IMG/VR virus record: IMGVR_UViG_3300025085_000111
Coordinates: 1 to 31,240 of that record
Reading direction: 5' to 3' (one strand)
Source of the DNA: a virus
DNA length: 31,240 bases
A program made the position numbers and the translations under genes. Shown one piece after another: positions 23,110-31,204 of this stretch; within the stretch, counting starts at the first letter, position 1; the number at the start of each line of letters is the position of its first letter. The notes beneath the pieces were generated by a model. It saw nothing but the letters and a program-made list of their open reading frames with translations, did no database searches and was not told where the DNA came from.

Positions 23110-23383
23110 CTTTTTTCTTCCGTTCTTCTCTGGCTTCTGTGAAGTAGTTTCGACGGGCTGTCTTAGACATCTTCTTCTTATTTAGATAACTTCCTACAGC
23201 TTTCTTAGCTGCTGGTATTCCTGAGTACCTGCCTTTTAATTCTTCAGGTAGAATACCCTTTTCAAATTTAATCTCAAAGAAGATAAAACCATCGTTGGTT
23301 TTTTGTATTATGATGTCTGTAGCAAGTTTGTCTGTCTTACAAACACACCGTTGGTTAACAGTGTCTTCTATAAACTCGACCAT
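23051..23383 (-). CDS. Hypothetical tail-region protein, 110 aa
   Basis: A 110-residue protein between the adaptor and nozzle genes. Its first half is beta-like and contains CVCK. The second half is strongly basic (KKKMSKTARRNYFTEAREER, then KKKDAAKNKSKG) and ends in a polar tail. It has no obvious T7 equivalent. The position suggests a tail assembly factor, but the sequence does not prove this. It shares one base with the adaptor gene, and its last 59 bases also encode the start of the nozzle protein. Confidence 0.6.
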   Translation of the reverse strand: MVEFIEDTVNQRCVCKTDKLATDIIIQKTNDGFIFFEIKFEKGILPEELKGRYSGIPAAKKAVGSYLNKKKMSKTARRNYFTEAREERKKKDAAKNKSKGSEHVHQGSDN

Positions 23384-24114
23384 TAATTTCTCCCGTAATG
23401 AGGTCTTATGTTAGCTTTCTTTGTTTTGTACATATCATTCTGTACGAATGACTTTAAACGACGAGCAGACTGTTCGATCTTAGGATCTGAACCAGACTTA
23501 AACAAAGAGAAGCAAGTTGATTTAGCTTCAGCCAATAGGTATGGAAGCATAGTGTCATCCAAGTCAGGCTGGAAATCATCGTCAATAGTAAATGTCGGAT
23601 AGATGTAACCAAAGGCTCTGGTTTTGCTGTTCTGCAACACAGAGTCAACAGTGGATTTGTAAGAATCCATGACGATGTGAGTGTCATCAAAGCTAGTGTA
23701 GTATGATGGTTGACGATCATTGTTGATGAACAATGGTGTACCACCTAGAACATCAGTTACATTTGTTGTTGTAGCTGTGTCTTGATTCATACGATCAATA
23801 AACTGCATAGGCTCTACAAACACTATCTCCTGATAGGTGGAACCTGTGTCTGCTGTGTTGTAGTCTACTCGACTAAGTTGGCGGGTATTAGCTGGATACA
23901 AGAAGTGAGTAGGCTTAGTGCTATCAGCTAATGAAGTAAGTTTAATAAGTTGTCTGTGCTCCGGGATGTCCCTTGCTGCAACAATATTAAAGAATGTATC
24001 TTGGATAACAGAAGCAACTTGTTCAGCTTCAACTGTATCACTAATGGAGTTCACAGCCTCTGAGTCCATGTCACTCAGAATAGACTGAACCATTTGAAGA
24101 AGTGTGTTTCTCAT
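23383..24114 (-). CDS. Tail tubular protein A / adaptor, T7 gp11-like
   Basis: The 243-residue product lies between the capsid genes and the nozzle gene, the gp11 position, and has a size close to T7 gp11 (196). It starts with a helical segment (LLQMVQSILSDMDSEAVNSI), then VIQDTFFNIVAARDIPEH, a pattern typical of podovirus adaptor proteins, and ends in a helical region (LPYLLAEAKSTCFSLFKSG). It would form the ring joining portal and nozzle. It is joined to both neighbours by single-base TAATG overlaps. Confidence 0.8.
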   Translation of the reverse strand: MRNTLLQMVQSILSDMDSEAVNSISDTVEAEQVASVIQDTFFNIVAARDIPEHRQLIKLTSLADSTKPTHFLYPANTRQLSRVDYNTADTGSTYQEIVFVEPMQFIDRMNQDTATTTNVTDVLGGTPLFINNDRQPSYYTSFDDTHIVMDSYKSTVDSVLQNSKTRAFGYIYPTFTIDDDFQPDLDDTMLPYLLAEAKSTCFSLFKSGSDPKIEQSARRLKSFVQNDMYKTKKANIRPHYGRN

Positions 24115-24572
24115 TATGCACCATCCATTGCAATTACGATAACTGTGTCAACGTGAGAGGAAGGCCCACCATCACAGTTTATTCTTATGAATGAAGGGGC
24201 TGTTATTACATTGTTTGAACTAGGGTTCAGAGTGTCTATGTCCCCAGCAGCAGATCCTGACTGGGTAACAGTAAGAGTTCCCATAGAAGATCCACCGTTG
24301 TTATAGACAGTAAATACAGCATCTGCACCAGCTATAGCACCTGAGAGTACACTCTGTACTTTAACAACAGTTCCATCATAAAGAACTGGAACATAGATGT
24401 TACCTGCAGTAGAAATATCACTAAAATGAACAGTAAGAAGCTGTTGCCTAGAAGTCCAAGCTCCTGATCCTGCACCGTTAGCAACATATACATCCCCTGA
24501 GGATGCTGATGCTGCGCCCTTAGGTTCATGCAAGTAAGGGTCTGTTAGTGTACTGTGGTTTACGTTTGCCAT
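24114..24572 (-). CDS. Putative capsid decoration / head-surface protein
   Basis: A 152-residue Gly/Ser/Thr/Ala-rich beta protein directly after the major capsid gene. Its N-terminus, with LHEPKGAASASSGDVYVANG followed by AGSGAW, resembles the N-terminal segments of phage head-fibre or decoration proteins that dock on the capsid. The rest looks like a small beta-sandwich. An AGGAGA ribosome site precedes it, after the hairpin at 24593-24616. It could instead be a minor tail protein, but its place beside the capsid gene favours a head role. Confidence 0.6.
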   Translation of the reverse strand: MANVNHSTLTDPYLHEPKGAASASSGDVYVANGAGSGAWTSRQQLLTVHFSDISTAGNIYVPVLYDGTVVKVQSVLSGAIAGADAVFTVYNNGGSSMGTLTVTQSGSAAGDIDTLNPSSNNVITAPSFIRINCDGGPSSHVDTVIVIAMDGA

Positions 24573-24592
24573 TGCAATCTCCTAAGGTGGAA

Positions 24593-24616
24593 GGAAGGGG
24601 ACCGAAGCCCCCTACC
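24593..24616 (-). terminator. UUCG-capped hairpin between the capsid and decoration genes
   Basis: Read on the - strand, these bases form a stem closed by C(UUCG)G, an exceptionally stable tetraloop. Seven pairs (one G-U) are followed by a U-U mismatch and two further G-C pairs. Only the - strand gives the G-U pair and the UUCG loop. No U-run follows, so it may be a partial terminator, a pause site or an mRNA-stabilising or processing hairpin. T7 has its T-phi terminator at the same place, after the major capsid gene. Confidence 0.65.
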
Positions 24617-24623
24617 AATTAGT

Positions 24624-25586
24624 TTATACGTCTGGGTTTGTCGCAACACGAACAATACCTTCAGGACGGTACAACTTAACACCGTAACGAGATGATGTTA
24701 CATACTCGTGACGTTGGAAGTCTTTGTTGTACTCATAGTCCACCTCAGGCATCTGACGCCATGCACCCACGAATGGGTTGGCAACAGGTGTTGCTGAGAA
24801 GAACAAGTTCACTTTACCGTTATTGGACGAGAAGTCGTTGGTAGTTGTACCATCACGTTCTGCCAATGCGGAGTCAGTGTTGTCTGCGAGGTAGTTAGAT
24901 GTGTATACATCGAAGCCATAGACGTTAGCTACGAAACGCATACCAGTTGCGATACCTTGTGATACGACACCTTCGAACTTAGGGTTGTTAGAAACATTAA
25001 CCAAGTTTGAGAGTGTGTTGATTGTAAACTCAACTGACGGATCAACAATAGCAACCATTGCTTGATCAGGAACATTTGACTTTTTCAATGCATAACGAGC
25101 ATATGCAAAGTCTTCCAGTTCGATCTTACCTGCGTTACCACCAGCAATACGGTGTGCAATACCGTTGATAGCTTCTGCAGAGTTAGCAGATACACCAGCT
25201 TCAGGAGAAGCAAAAGTTGTTGCTTCGAAGTGCTCAAGGATAGCACGTTCCTGCTCAGGTACAAAACGAGACATCAGTTCGTTTGCGTAGAAGAAGTCCT
25301 GTTCAGCTTTCTTAGTGATATAAGTAGCTGAAGTGAGGTACTTGTCTACAGTAAACGTGAAGTCTGCTGTCGCAAGTGGGTCATATGTGACCTGTGTATC
25401 TTCAGTGTAGTTGTTAGTTGTAATCTCACCGATTTGTGGGATGTGGAAAGTATCTCCGTCTGGGAAACCTTCAAGCATACGGACGTACCGTTGTGCCATC
25501 ATTTCATCACGAAGAAGTTCTTTTAACTCTTGGCTCCATACATCAGAACGAGTCAAGTAGTTAGTGGCAGAAGTCATACCAGCCAT
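24624..25586 (-). CDS. Major capsid protein
   Basis: A 320-residue protein directly after the scaffold gene, close in size to T7 gp10A (345). The sequence resembles HK97-fold capsid proteins of marine podoviruses: an N-terminal arm with WSQELKELLRDEMMAQRYV, a segment FHIPQIGEIT, the strand/helix region with DKYLTSATYITKKAEQDF, and later VANVYGFDVYTSNYL and a C-terminal SRYGVKLYRPEG. It is followed by a stable hairpin and a decoration-protein gene. The family is inferred from context and sequence character; no fold search was run. Confidence 0.88.
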   Translation of the reverse strand: MAGMTSATNYLTRSDVWSQELKELLRDEMMAQRYVRMLEGFPDGDTFHIPQIGEITTNNYTEDTQVTYDPLATADFTFTVDKYLTSATYITKKAEQDFFYANELMSRFVPEQERAILEHFEATTFASPEAGVSANSAEAINGIAHRIAGGNAGKIELEDFAYARYALKKSNVPDQAMVAIVDPSVEFTINTLSNLVNVSNNPKFEGVVSQGIATGMRFVANVYGFDVYTSNYLADNTDSALAERDGTTTNDFSSNNGKVNLFFSATPVANPFVGAWRQMPEVDYEYNKDFQRHEYVTSSRYGVKLYRPEGIVRVATNPDV

Positions 25587-25607
25587 TTTATTTACTCCAA
25601 ATTAAAA

Positions 25608-26381
25608 CTACAAACCAAACTTATTGCCCAAACGCATCTTGTCATCCATTAATTGGCGTTGGATCTTAGGTGTGTAGTAGAGGTTTTTGTTTTCCCGACG
25701 AAGGTTCTGGTAATAAGACCAATCACGTTCTGTCGAGGCTTGCATATTAACACCTTCTGTGCGAACCGAACCTTGCACCATAGGTTTAAAGTCTTTCTTT
25801 GGTTCACCAAGGAGACTAAAGAAAGCCGTAGGTGATTCAGCAGCAATCTCCTGCATACGTTGGAGACTAATACCTAATTCCTTTGACTTCTCTTGGATCT
25901 TAGCATTGGCTTCTGTGCCATAGCTCTTCTCCAACTCTCCGTTCACAAGATCAAGATTTTGTTTGACAACAGACTCTTTATCTCGTTCAGTTAGTGTACG
26001 TTCAACAAGGCTCTTCAGGTCTTCCTCACTCAGAGCAGGGTTGGTATTCCCTTCCGTAGTGCCACCAGTATCATTATTGGGCATTGCAGTATTCGCAGTG
26101 GTGGGTTCTGCGGCCTTATTTTGCAACTGGTCCAGAAGACTCTTAGCATAATCCTGTTTACTCAAGTCTTCTCTCATCTGCGAGAGTTGTCCTTCGAGTT
26201 GTTGTATGTAGGTATCAGCCTCTAGTTTCCCTTTAGCTAGTACCTCAGGATCTTTCCAATTATCTCCCTTGGCCTCAACGAGCTTGGCTACAAAAGAATC
26301 CTGTGGTGGGGTACTCTCAGTAGTTTGTTGCTCTGGCTGAGTAGTGTCCGTGGTTTGACTACTCTCAGTAAACACATCCAT
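25608..26381 (-). CDS. Capsid assembly scaffolding protein
   Basis: The 257-residue product is acidic, Gln/Glu/Thr-rich and mostly helical: a disordered Thr/Gln/Pro-rich N-terminus, coiled-coil stretches (residues about 55-90 with IQQLEGQLSQMREDL, and 120-160), then a short basic C-terminus (RRENKNLYYTPKIQRQLM). This is typical of podovirus scaffolds, which guide the procapsid and whose C-terminus contacts the capsid protein. It lies directly before the major capsid gene with a 21-base gap. Confidence 0.82.
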   Translation of the reverse strand: MDVFTESSQTTDTTQPEQQTTESTPPQDSFVAKLVEAKGDNWKDPEVLAKGKLEADTYIQQLEGQLSQMREDLSKQDYAKSLLDQLQNKAAEPTTANTAMPNNDTGGTTEGNTNPALSEEDLKSLVERTLTERDKESVVKQNLDLVNGELEKSYGTEANAKIQEKSKELGISLQRMQEIAAESPTAFFSLLGEPKKDFKPMVQGSVRTEGVNMQASTERDWSYYQNLRRENKNLYYTPKIQRQLMDDKMRLGNKFGL

Positions 26382-26384
26382 GTT

Positions 26385-26624
26385 TTATTCCTTGTTTAAA
26401 GTTATCACTTTCAGCATATCATCAAGCACTTGGTTGTACTCGTTGACTGCCACTTGTCGTAGTTCCCAATTGGGTACTTCGTAATCACGAACTGCTTCTT
26501 TCTTCTTGAAGTTCTGTTCGAGAATTTCTTTAAGAGCATCGAAGGCATTTCGATAACCTAGTATCTCAGCCTTACGTTTCTCTTTCTCTGGTCCGTTAAG
26601 ACCTTTTAACCAAATAGATTTCAT
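26385..26624 (-). CDS. Hypothetical protein between portal and scaffold genes, 79 aa
   Basis: A 79-residue charged helical protein with GYRNAFDALKEILEQNFKKK and VPNWELRQVAVNEYNQVLDD. I have the impression of similar proteins in the same place of other marine podoviruses, but the function is not known to me. It starts on the TAATG junction with the 30-aa Lys-rich gene and stops three bases before the scaffold start. It may assist head assembly. Confidence 0.65.
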   Translation of the reverse strand: MKSIWLKGLNGPEKEKRKAEILGYRNAFDALKEILEQNFKKKEAVRDYEVPNWELRQVAVNEYNQVLDDMLKVITLNKE

Positions 26625-26716
26625 TACTTCTTCATTGGTTTCTTAGGTTTCTTTTTCTCTACTGGTTTTTTTGTTGTATTCTTATATGGTTTAACTTTAC
26701 CGTTTTTATAAGGCAT
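26624..26716 (-). CDS. 30-aa lysine-rich microprotein
   Basis: ATG 26716 follows the portal stop after one base, and the TAA overlaps the next start as TAATG. The product is 30 residues, nearly half Lys (YKNGKVKPYKN, then KKPVEKKKPKKPMKK). It has no fold of its own by eye and could bind DNA, RNA or the acidic scaffold. The exact fit between two gene boundaries supports it as a real gene, though it is too short to test by composition. Confidence 0.5.
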   Translation of the reverse strand: MPYKNGKVKPYKNTTKKPVEKKKPKKPMKK

Positions 26717-26717
26717 T

Positions 26718-28463
26718 TTAGATCCCCATCTCTTGTGCAACCATTAGTTGCTCTTGGTTAATAGCTTCTGCCTCTTGCATCTGCTGTTGTGTTTCTAGCT
26801 GTTCAGATACAGAAATATTCTCTGAGAACAACTCTGGTTCACCGAGTTCTTCAGACAAGATACGAGCAAACTCTTTACCCGACAAGTGAGCAGACACGGT
26901 AGGATCAGATAACTTGATCTGATAGAGTTGAGTAAGGTTCTGAATACGACGAGCACGTTCAGCAAAGTGACGAGCACCGACAGGAACAATCTTACCCTTA
27001 GCTGTAATGTCATCCTTCGTGATAGTCTGGAACAACACAGCACCTGTGGCATCATCCAGTACACGAATTGTATCTGACATATTCATATAACGACGAGACA
27101 CTTCAAGCATGGCATTGAGGATTGGTTCAAGGAATACACGTTCAAAGTGGGCAGTCTTATGTTCGAAGATACGAGAGGCAGAGTTCTGTAGGGATTGTAC
27201 CTCAAAGGCTGTCTTCTCGCCCGGTGTACGGATACCCATAGCTTGACGGGGTGCCCCTGCCATTTCTTCCATCTTGTCTTCCAGCACTCTAATTTGCAGG
27301 TCTGCTTGCAATGCAGTTGCATCAGGTGCCATGTAACCTACGTCACCCTCTTCTCCCATGTATATACGAGATCCGGGTTCGAAGTCGAAGTCCTCTACGT
27401 CACCACGGATCTTGAGGATCGGGTAAGCAATCTGATCGAATACATCTGACTTCAGGTTCTCTAGGTGGTCAATGCGGTACTGCATACCAACCAAGTTATC
27501 TAGTGGACCCATTGCATATAGGTTATCTGGGCGTGGCCTCCATCCTGCGTGGAAGATAGGAGCATTGCCTAACCAGCTAGGGTTCTCTTCGTTAGCTAAG
27601 ACGTAAGCACGATCAGCAACAGTAATGATACGGTTCTTATACAGCACACCGTTCTCAGTGTCGTAGTAGTCTCCGTAGAATGTCAGGATCTCCACATAGT
27701 CTGATCCATAATACTGTTGAATGGATGTGAAGCCATCAGCAATATAACCATCAGCTTTGTTGTAGGTAGCATCAGAACCAGTTACAGCAGCCCTAGCACT
27801 CATCATCTTATCGAAGACACCTTCCATATATTTCTTGGAAGGGTCACTGTCGATCATCCCTCGGATCTCTCCAAGTGTCTTGATAGACTTAATGACCTTA
27901 GGAGAACTAGCAAAACTAGGGGCAGTAGGATTGAAACAGATGTCGTAGGGTGAGATACGAACCATCTTAGGGCCAACATAGTTTACAACTAGATCGCCTT
28001 CTGCTTTCACCTGATAGTTATCTTCCCACACCACAGTAGCAAAGCAATTGCCGTACTGGATGTAATCATATAACAAATCACTAGAGATGTTTACAAAGTC
28101 AGACTGACGAACCTTGTTGTCCATATATGCTTGGATAACAGATCGTTTGGCTTTGGTATTAGCATCTTTAGTCTCTGCTTCAAACCGCATCCACTTAGAC
28201 TGTGGGAACAAAGTAGCAAAGTAGTTAGCATGGAGATTGTCCATGATCTGTGTAAGCTTAGGAGTAGTGGTGCTGTTAGACCAAGGCAACATAGCATTCT
28301 TTGTTGTCTTAGTGTCTGTAGCATACAGATAGTTCCGTAGCTCTTTCCACTCTTCTACTTTCTTCTCACGAAGGTTAGACCACTCACGCCACCGATTAGC
28401 CACCTCTACAGCCATAGAATCTGGACCTAGCAAGTACTCTAGTTCTATTGTTTCACCTGCCAT
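26718..28463 (-). CDS. Portal (head-tail connector) protein, T7 gp8-like
   Basis: The 581-residue product is the size of podovirus portals (T7 gp8, 536) and lies between the terminase and scaffold genes. Recognisable segments include the N-terminal helical part with WREWSNLREKKVEEWKELRN, the LPWSNSTTTPKL stretch, GNAPIFHAGWRPRPDNLYAM, and the later GAPRQAMGIRTPGEKTAFEV, as in podovirus head-tail connector proteins. The C-terminus is Gln/Glu-rich and helical. It forms the ring through which DNA is packaged and ejected. It shares one base with the terminase stop (TAATG). Confidence 0.9.
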   Translation of the reverse strand: MAGETIELEYLLGPDSMAVEVANRWREWSNLREKKVEEWKELRNYLYATDTKTTKNAMLPWSNSTTTPKLTQIMDNLHANYFATLFPQSKWMRFEAETKDANTKAKRSVIQAYMDNKVRQSDFVNISSDLLYDYIQYGNCFATVVWEDNYQVKAEGDLVVNYVGPKMVRISPYDICFNPTAPSFASSPKVIKSIKTLGEIRGMIDSDPSKKYMEGVFDKMMSARAAVTGSDATYNKADGYIADGFTSIQQYYGSDYVEILTFYGDYYDTENGVLYKNRIITVADRAYVLANEENPSWLGNAPIFHAGWRPRPDNLYAMGPLDNLVGMQYRIDHLENLKSDVFDQIAYPILKIRGDVEDFDFEPGSRIYMGEEGDVGYMAPDATALQADLQIRVLEDKMEEMAGAPRQAMGIRTPGEKTAFEVQSLQNSASRIFEHKTAHFERVFLEPILNAMLEVSRRYMNMSDTIRVLDDATGAVLFQTITKDDITAKGKIVPVGARHFAERARRIQNLTQLYQIKLSDPTVSAHLSGKEFARILSEELGEPELFSENISVSEQLETQQQMQEAEAINQEQLMVAQEMGI

Positions 28464-30001
28464 TAAGAGGCTCCTCTAAATCTATTATTAGCCCAAACGA
28501 TATTAGTACTTCTATCTCTACGAACACTCTTGAAAGGCTTGACAGCAATGTCAATAGCAGAAGCAAGAGCATCCTTAATATCGTCGTGTGGTGGGTTCCT
28601 TGACTGTAGTTCTTCTTCTAGTGTCTGTGTGTTACCACCACGGTAGTGCCAGATCTGCATGTTATCATAACGAGGCTCAAGTGTAGCAGCTATACGTTCT
28701 TCTTTATTACCCTGATGTTTGTTGGGTCTGTACTCGTCAATGCTAATAGCTAACCCATGTTGCTTGACAAGTTCTTTGAGTTGCTTAACGATTGCCTGTT
28801 GTGCTACTGTAACCTCTGCTCGCATCTTACGGAAAGACCACTTGGTTGATAACTGCAGAATGTGTTCGAAGTATTCTGTAATACGGTCTGTACGGAAACG
28901 ATCAATGTCTAGGACATAGATATTATTGTCTGAGTCAACGCCTACAATTACAATAGCTGTGTAGTCAGCTTTCTTTGATAAACTAAATGCGAAGTCAACT
29001 GCAGCAAATACATTTAACTTAGCACCTTTGTAAAACCAAAACCCGTTCTCTTGATTTAGGTGTTTACGTTCATAGTACTGAAACCTGTTACTCTCAATCG
29101 GTACGTTGTCTGGATCAGTCGGATCGTTGTAATACTGTGCTCTGAACTGAGACTTGTCTAAATACTGACCACGTTTCTTAGCTAGGATCTGACGATTGAA
29201 GCCAAAGTATTTACCGTCTTTACGTTGTTGTTGAGGCCATAGAAACTCACCGACACCATCTCCTCGGTCTTCTACTGCCCTCTCCATAACCTCGTAGATC
29301 TGTTCCTCAGATACCTTGTTACCATCTTCGTCATATTGATCTTCAGTCATCTGCATCAGATCGTTGTATAAGTCTGCAGGGTGGTAACGAGTACCTACGA
29401 TCCACTCCTTTGCATTAGCCCCTTCGATAGAGGACAACAAAGAATATTGGCTCTTAACTTTATTACGTCCCTCACCTGTGTATGCATTCTCATAGACAAC
29501 AACATCATCTAAAACTGCAATGTCACAGTGCATCCCTGTGAGAGAAGTGGTAAGACCACCAGTAAAGACAGAAGGGTCACGAACATTCTCTCTCTTACGA
29601 AGAGGGTGGTCTAACATAATCTCTGATGTTGTCCACCGTACTCGTTTACCTTCGTCCTTGTTAACATGCTCAGGCCAGTAACGACTATAAGTCTCTGAGG
29701 TTAGGATACCCTTGATAAACCCTAGTTGCTTCTCTGCAAGGTTTGCAGTGGCTGAGATGTACAGTATCCGTAACGTAGGATCTTTGGTTAGTTCCCATGC
29801 AACCCTGTAAGCTACCAACCTAGACTTGCCGTGGTCACGAGGGAAGAGTAACAATTGGTGAGACTTAGAACCCCCTCTAGTCCACCAGTTACACACATCC
29901 TCGTGACATTGGCCTAACACTTGCTCTGGTGAGACAAGCTTAATAAATGTGGCTAGATCATTCTCAGCAGCTTGTCTAATCTGATCTAAAGTTACACTCA
30001 T
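28463..30001 (-). CDS. Terminase large subunit, T7 gp19-like
   Basis: This is the DNA-packaging motor and headful/end nuclease, 512 residues (T7 gp19, 586). The ATPase part has a Walker A-like LFPRDHGKS (ending at Ser60) and Walker B IAVLDD (residues 161-166). The nuclease part begins with AAVDFAF (Asp336), then ADYTAI with Asp346, and a C-terminal HDDIKDALASAID supplying further acidic residues. It overlaps the putative holin gene by four bases (ATGA) and the portal gene by one. A small terminase subunit was not identified in the window. Confidence 0.93.
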   Translation of the reverse strand: MSVTLDQIRQAAENDLATFIKLVSPEQVLGQCHEDVCNWWTRGGSKSHQLLLFPRDHGKSRLVAYRVAWELTKDPTLRILYISATANLAEKQLGFIKGILTSETYSRYWPEHVNKDEGKRVRWTTSEIMLDHPLRKRENVRDPSVFTGGLTTSLTGMHCDIAVLDDVVVYENAYTGEGRNKVKSQYSLLSSIEGANAKEWIVGTRYHPADLYNDLMQMTEDQYDEDGNKVSEEQIYEVMERAVEDRGDGVGEFLWPQQQRKDGKYFGFNRQILAKKRGQYLDKSQFRAQYYNDPTDPDNVPIESNRFQYYERKHLNQENGFWFYKGAKLNVFAAVDFAFSLSKKADYTAIVIVGVDSDNNIYVLDIDRFRTDRITEYFEHILQLSTKWSFRKMRAEVTVAQQAIVKQLKELVKQHGLAISIDEYRPNKHQGNKEERIAATLEPRYDNMQIWHYRGGNTQTLEEELQSRNPPHDDIKDALASAIDIAVKPFKSVRRDRSTNIVWANNRFRGAS

Positions 30002-30219
30002 TTATTACTGATGTTCCATTGTTTAACTACTGAGTCTAAACCAAAGGCTGCACCAGCAAAGGTAAAGATTGGCAGGTTAAGTACCTTTACTGCCTCACCT
30101 GCTAAGGAGTTTCCGAAGAAGACCCATAAGCAAATCAGCAATAGAAGGACTACCAACAATAGGGCTGCCACTTCCCTCTTCAAGGTCTTTTGCTTCTTCG
30201 GTAAGGCTTGATCTGTCAT
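29998..30219 (-). CDS. Putative holin (two membrane segments)
   Basis: The 73-residue product has a basic N-terminus (KKQKTLKRE), a strong membrane helix (about residues 17-36), a short loop, and a second weaker hydrophobic segment (about 46-62), ending in a charged tail. Two-helix size and position between an amidase and the terminase match class II holins such as T7 gp17.5, but the family is not proven. ATG 30219 lies inside the amidase gene: 125 bases are shared in different frames, covering the whole first helix. Its end overlaps the terminase start as ATGA. Confidence 0.65.
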   Translation of the reverse strand: MTDQALPKKQKTLKREVAALLLVVLLLLICLWVFFGNSLAGEAVKVLNLPIFTFAGAAFGLDSVVKQWNISNK

Positions 30220-30643
30220 TGAGGTAATCCTTTACGTTAAAACCGGGACAGGCTTTTGAGGACACTTCGTTATGTCCACGTATTATAGCACCTGAGTATT
30301 CTGCTGTCAAGCTATCTAGTAACTTATTTAATCCTTTTTTCTGATCTTCTGTATAATGTTCTTCGAACTTATCATTAGCATCAGAACCAAAACCACCTAT
30401 GAGGCAAACACCGATAGAGTTTTTGTTGTGGCCTTTAGCATGAGCACCTGCTTTCTCTACAGGTCTGCCGGGACAAACATCACCATTACGATCTACGACG
30501 AAATGATAACCTATATCTGCCCACCCTCTTTCCTCTACGTGCCACCTACGGATTTCAGCAACCTTTGCAGCACAGCTAGATTTCTCTGTCCATTTAGGTT
30601 TAGTTGCACTGCAGTGTATAAAGATTTCGTTGATGTTTCTCAT
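30095..30643 (-). CDS. N-acetylmuramoyl-L-alanine amidase, T7 lysozyme-like endolysin
   Basis: Cleaves the amide bond between muramic acid and peptide in peptidoglycan at lysis. The 182-residue product has the zinc amidase motifs: FIHCSAT with His10, GYHFVVDRNG with Tyr46, IIRGHNEV with His124, and SSKACPGF with Lys130 and Cys132. These match the T7 lysozyme residues His17, Tyr46, His122, Lys128 and Cys130. The amidase fold ends near residue 143; a roughly 38-residue tail follows, with an acidic stretch and a C-terminal amphipathic helix (SIADLLMGLLRKLLSR). That tail is encoded over the putative holin gene in another frame. No signal peptide is seen, so release depends on a holin. Confidence 0.93.
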   Translation of the reverse strand: MRNINEIFIHCSATKPKWTEKSSCAAKVAEIRRWHVEERGWADIGYHFVVDRNGDVCPGRPVEKAGAHAKGHNKNSIGVCLIGGFGSDANDKFEEHYTEDQKKGLNKLLDSLTAEYSGAIIRGHNEVSSKACPGFNVKDYLNDRSSLTEEAKDLEEGSGSPIVGSPSIADLLMGLLRKLLSR

Positions 30644-30897
30644 TGACTAGCCATCTTTTCTACTGAGTCTCTAATAGCTTTAATATTCTCATCCATACGA
30701 CCAAGAGTTACAGCTTGGCTTTGAACGATAGTTTCAAGAGATTCTAAACGAGTTTCATTACGGATGATGTCTCTTGCATTGGCCTTTACGGCACTGTCTA
30801 AACTGGAGATATACCAGACAAGGGCTATTGTCTGTGCAACGATAGCTAGTACCAGAGTTACAGGTACTGACTTACTGAGGTGCCAATTATCTTCCAT
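30640..30897 (-). CDS. Membrane-anchored coiled-coil protein, 85 aa
   Basis: Residues about 11-32 form one membrane helix (VPVTLVLAIVAQTIALVWYI), followed by a coiled-coil with heptad-like Leu, Ile and Val to the end. The layout resembles an i-spanin or an XhlA-type lysis accessory protein. A separate, better spanin pair exists at 12947-13295, so this may be a second lysis component or a holin partner. It overlaps the amidase gene by ATGA and is probably co-translated with it. Confidence 0.65.
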   Translation of the reverse strand: MEDNWHLSKSVPVTLVLAIVAQTIALVWYISSLDSAVKANARDIIRNETRLESLETIVQSQAVTLGRMDENIKAIRDSVEKMASQ

Positions 30898-30905
30898 GGC
30901 ACCCT

Positions 30906-31202
30906 CTAAGCTACGAAGACGTCTTTGGAACCGAAGTCACGATTATCCGATAGACGGATGACAACAGAGCCTGAGGAATACCCTGAGACAGTTGCTCGGT
31001 AGTAGACTTCCTCTGCATCAAACCCTACACCTTCATAGTTAGATGTAAAGGTATCAGCATCGAACCATGTGCTGTTGTCCCAGCTACGTTGTACTGTAAC
31101 TGTAGCAGACCATGTACCAGAGATAGAAAGGTTGAAGTGACCAACTACCTGCAGAGAGGCTGTGCTTGCGTTAGAGCTAATTGTTTCTGTTACAGCAACC
31201 AT
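30906..31202 (-). CDS. Small beta-rich structural protein, 98 aa
   Basis: The 98-residue Ser/Thr/Val-rich product has no Lys-rich or membrane segments. It has alternating polar/hydrophobic strands: LQVVGHFNLSISGTWSATVT, then VQRSWDNSTWFD, and VYYRATVSGYSSGSVVIRLS. This composition and length suggest a small beta-sandwich virion protein, perhaps for tail or fibre. GGGAGAG seven bases before the ATG is a good ribosome site. No family recognised. Confidence 0.65.
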   Translation of the reverse strand: MVAVTETISSNASTASLQVVGHFNLSISGTWSATVTVQRSWDNSTWFDADTFTSNYEGVGFDAEEVYYRATVSGYSSGSVVIRLSDNRDFGSKDVFVA

Positions 31203-31204
31203 GA

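Noticed and set aside
30356-30646. + strand frame across the amidase gene
   Set aside because: Antisense to a gene with all catalytic residues present; no supporting signal.
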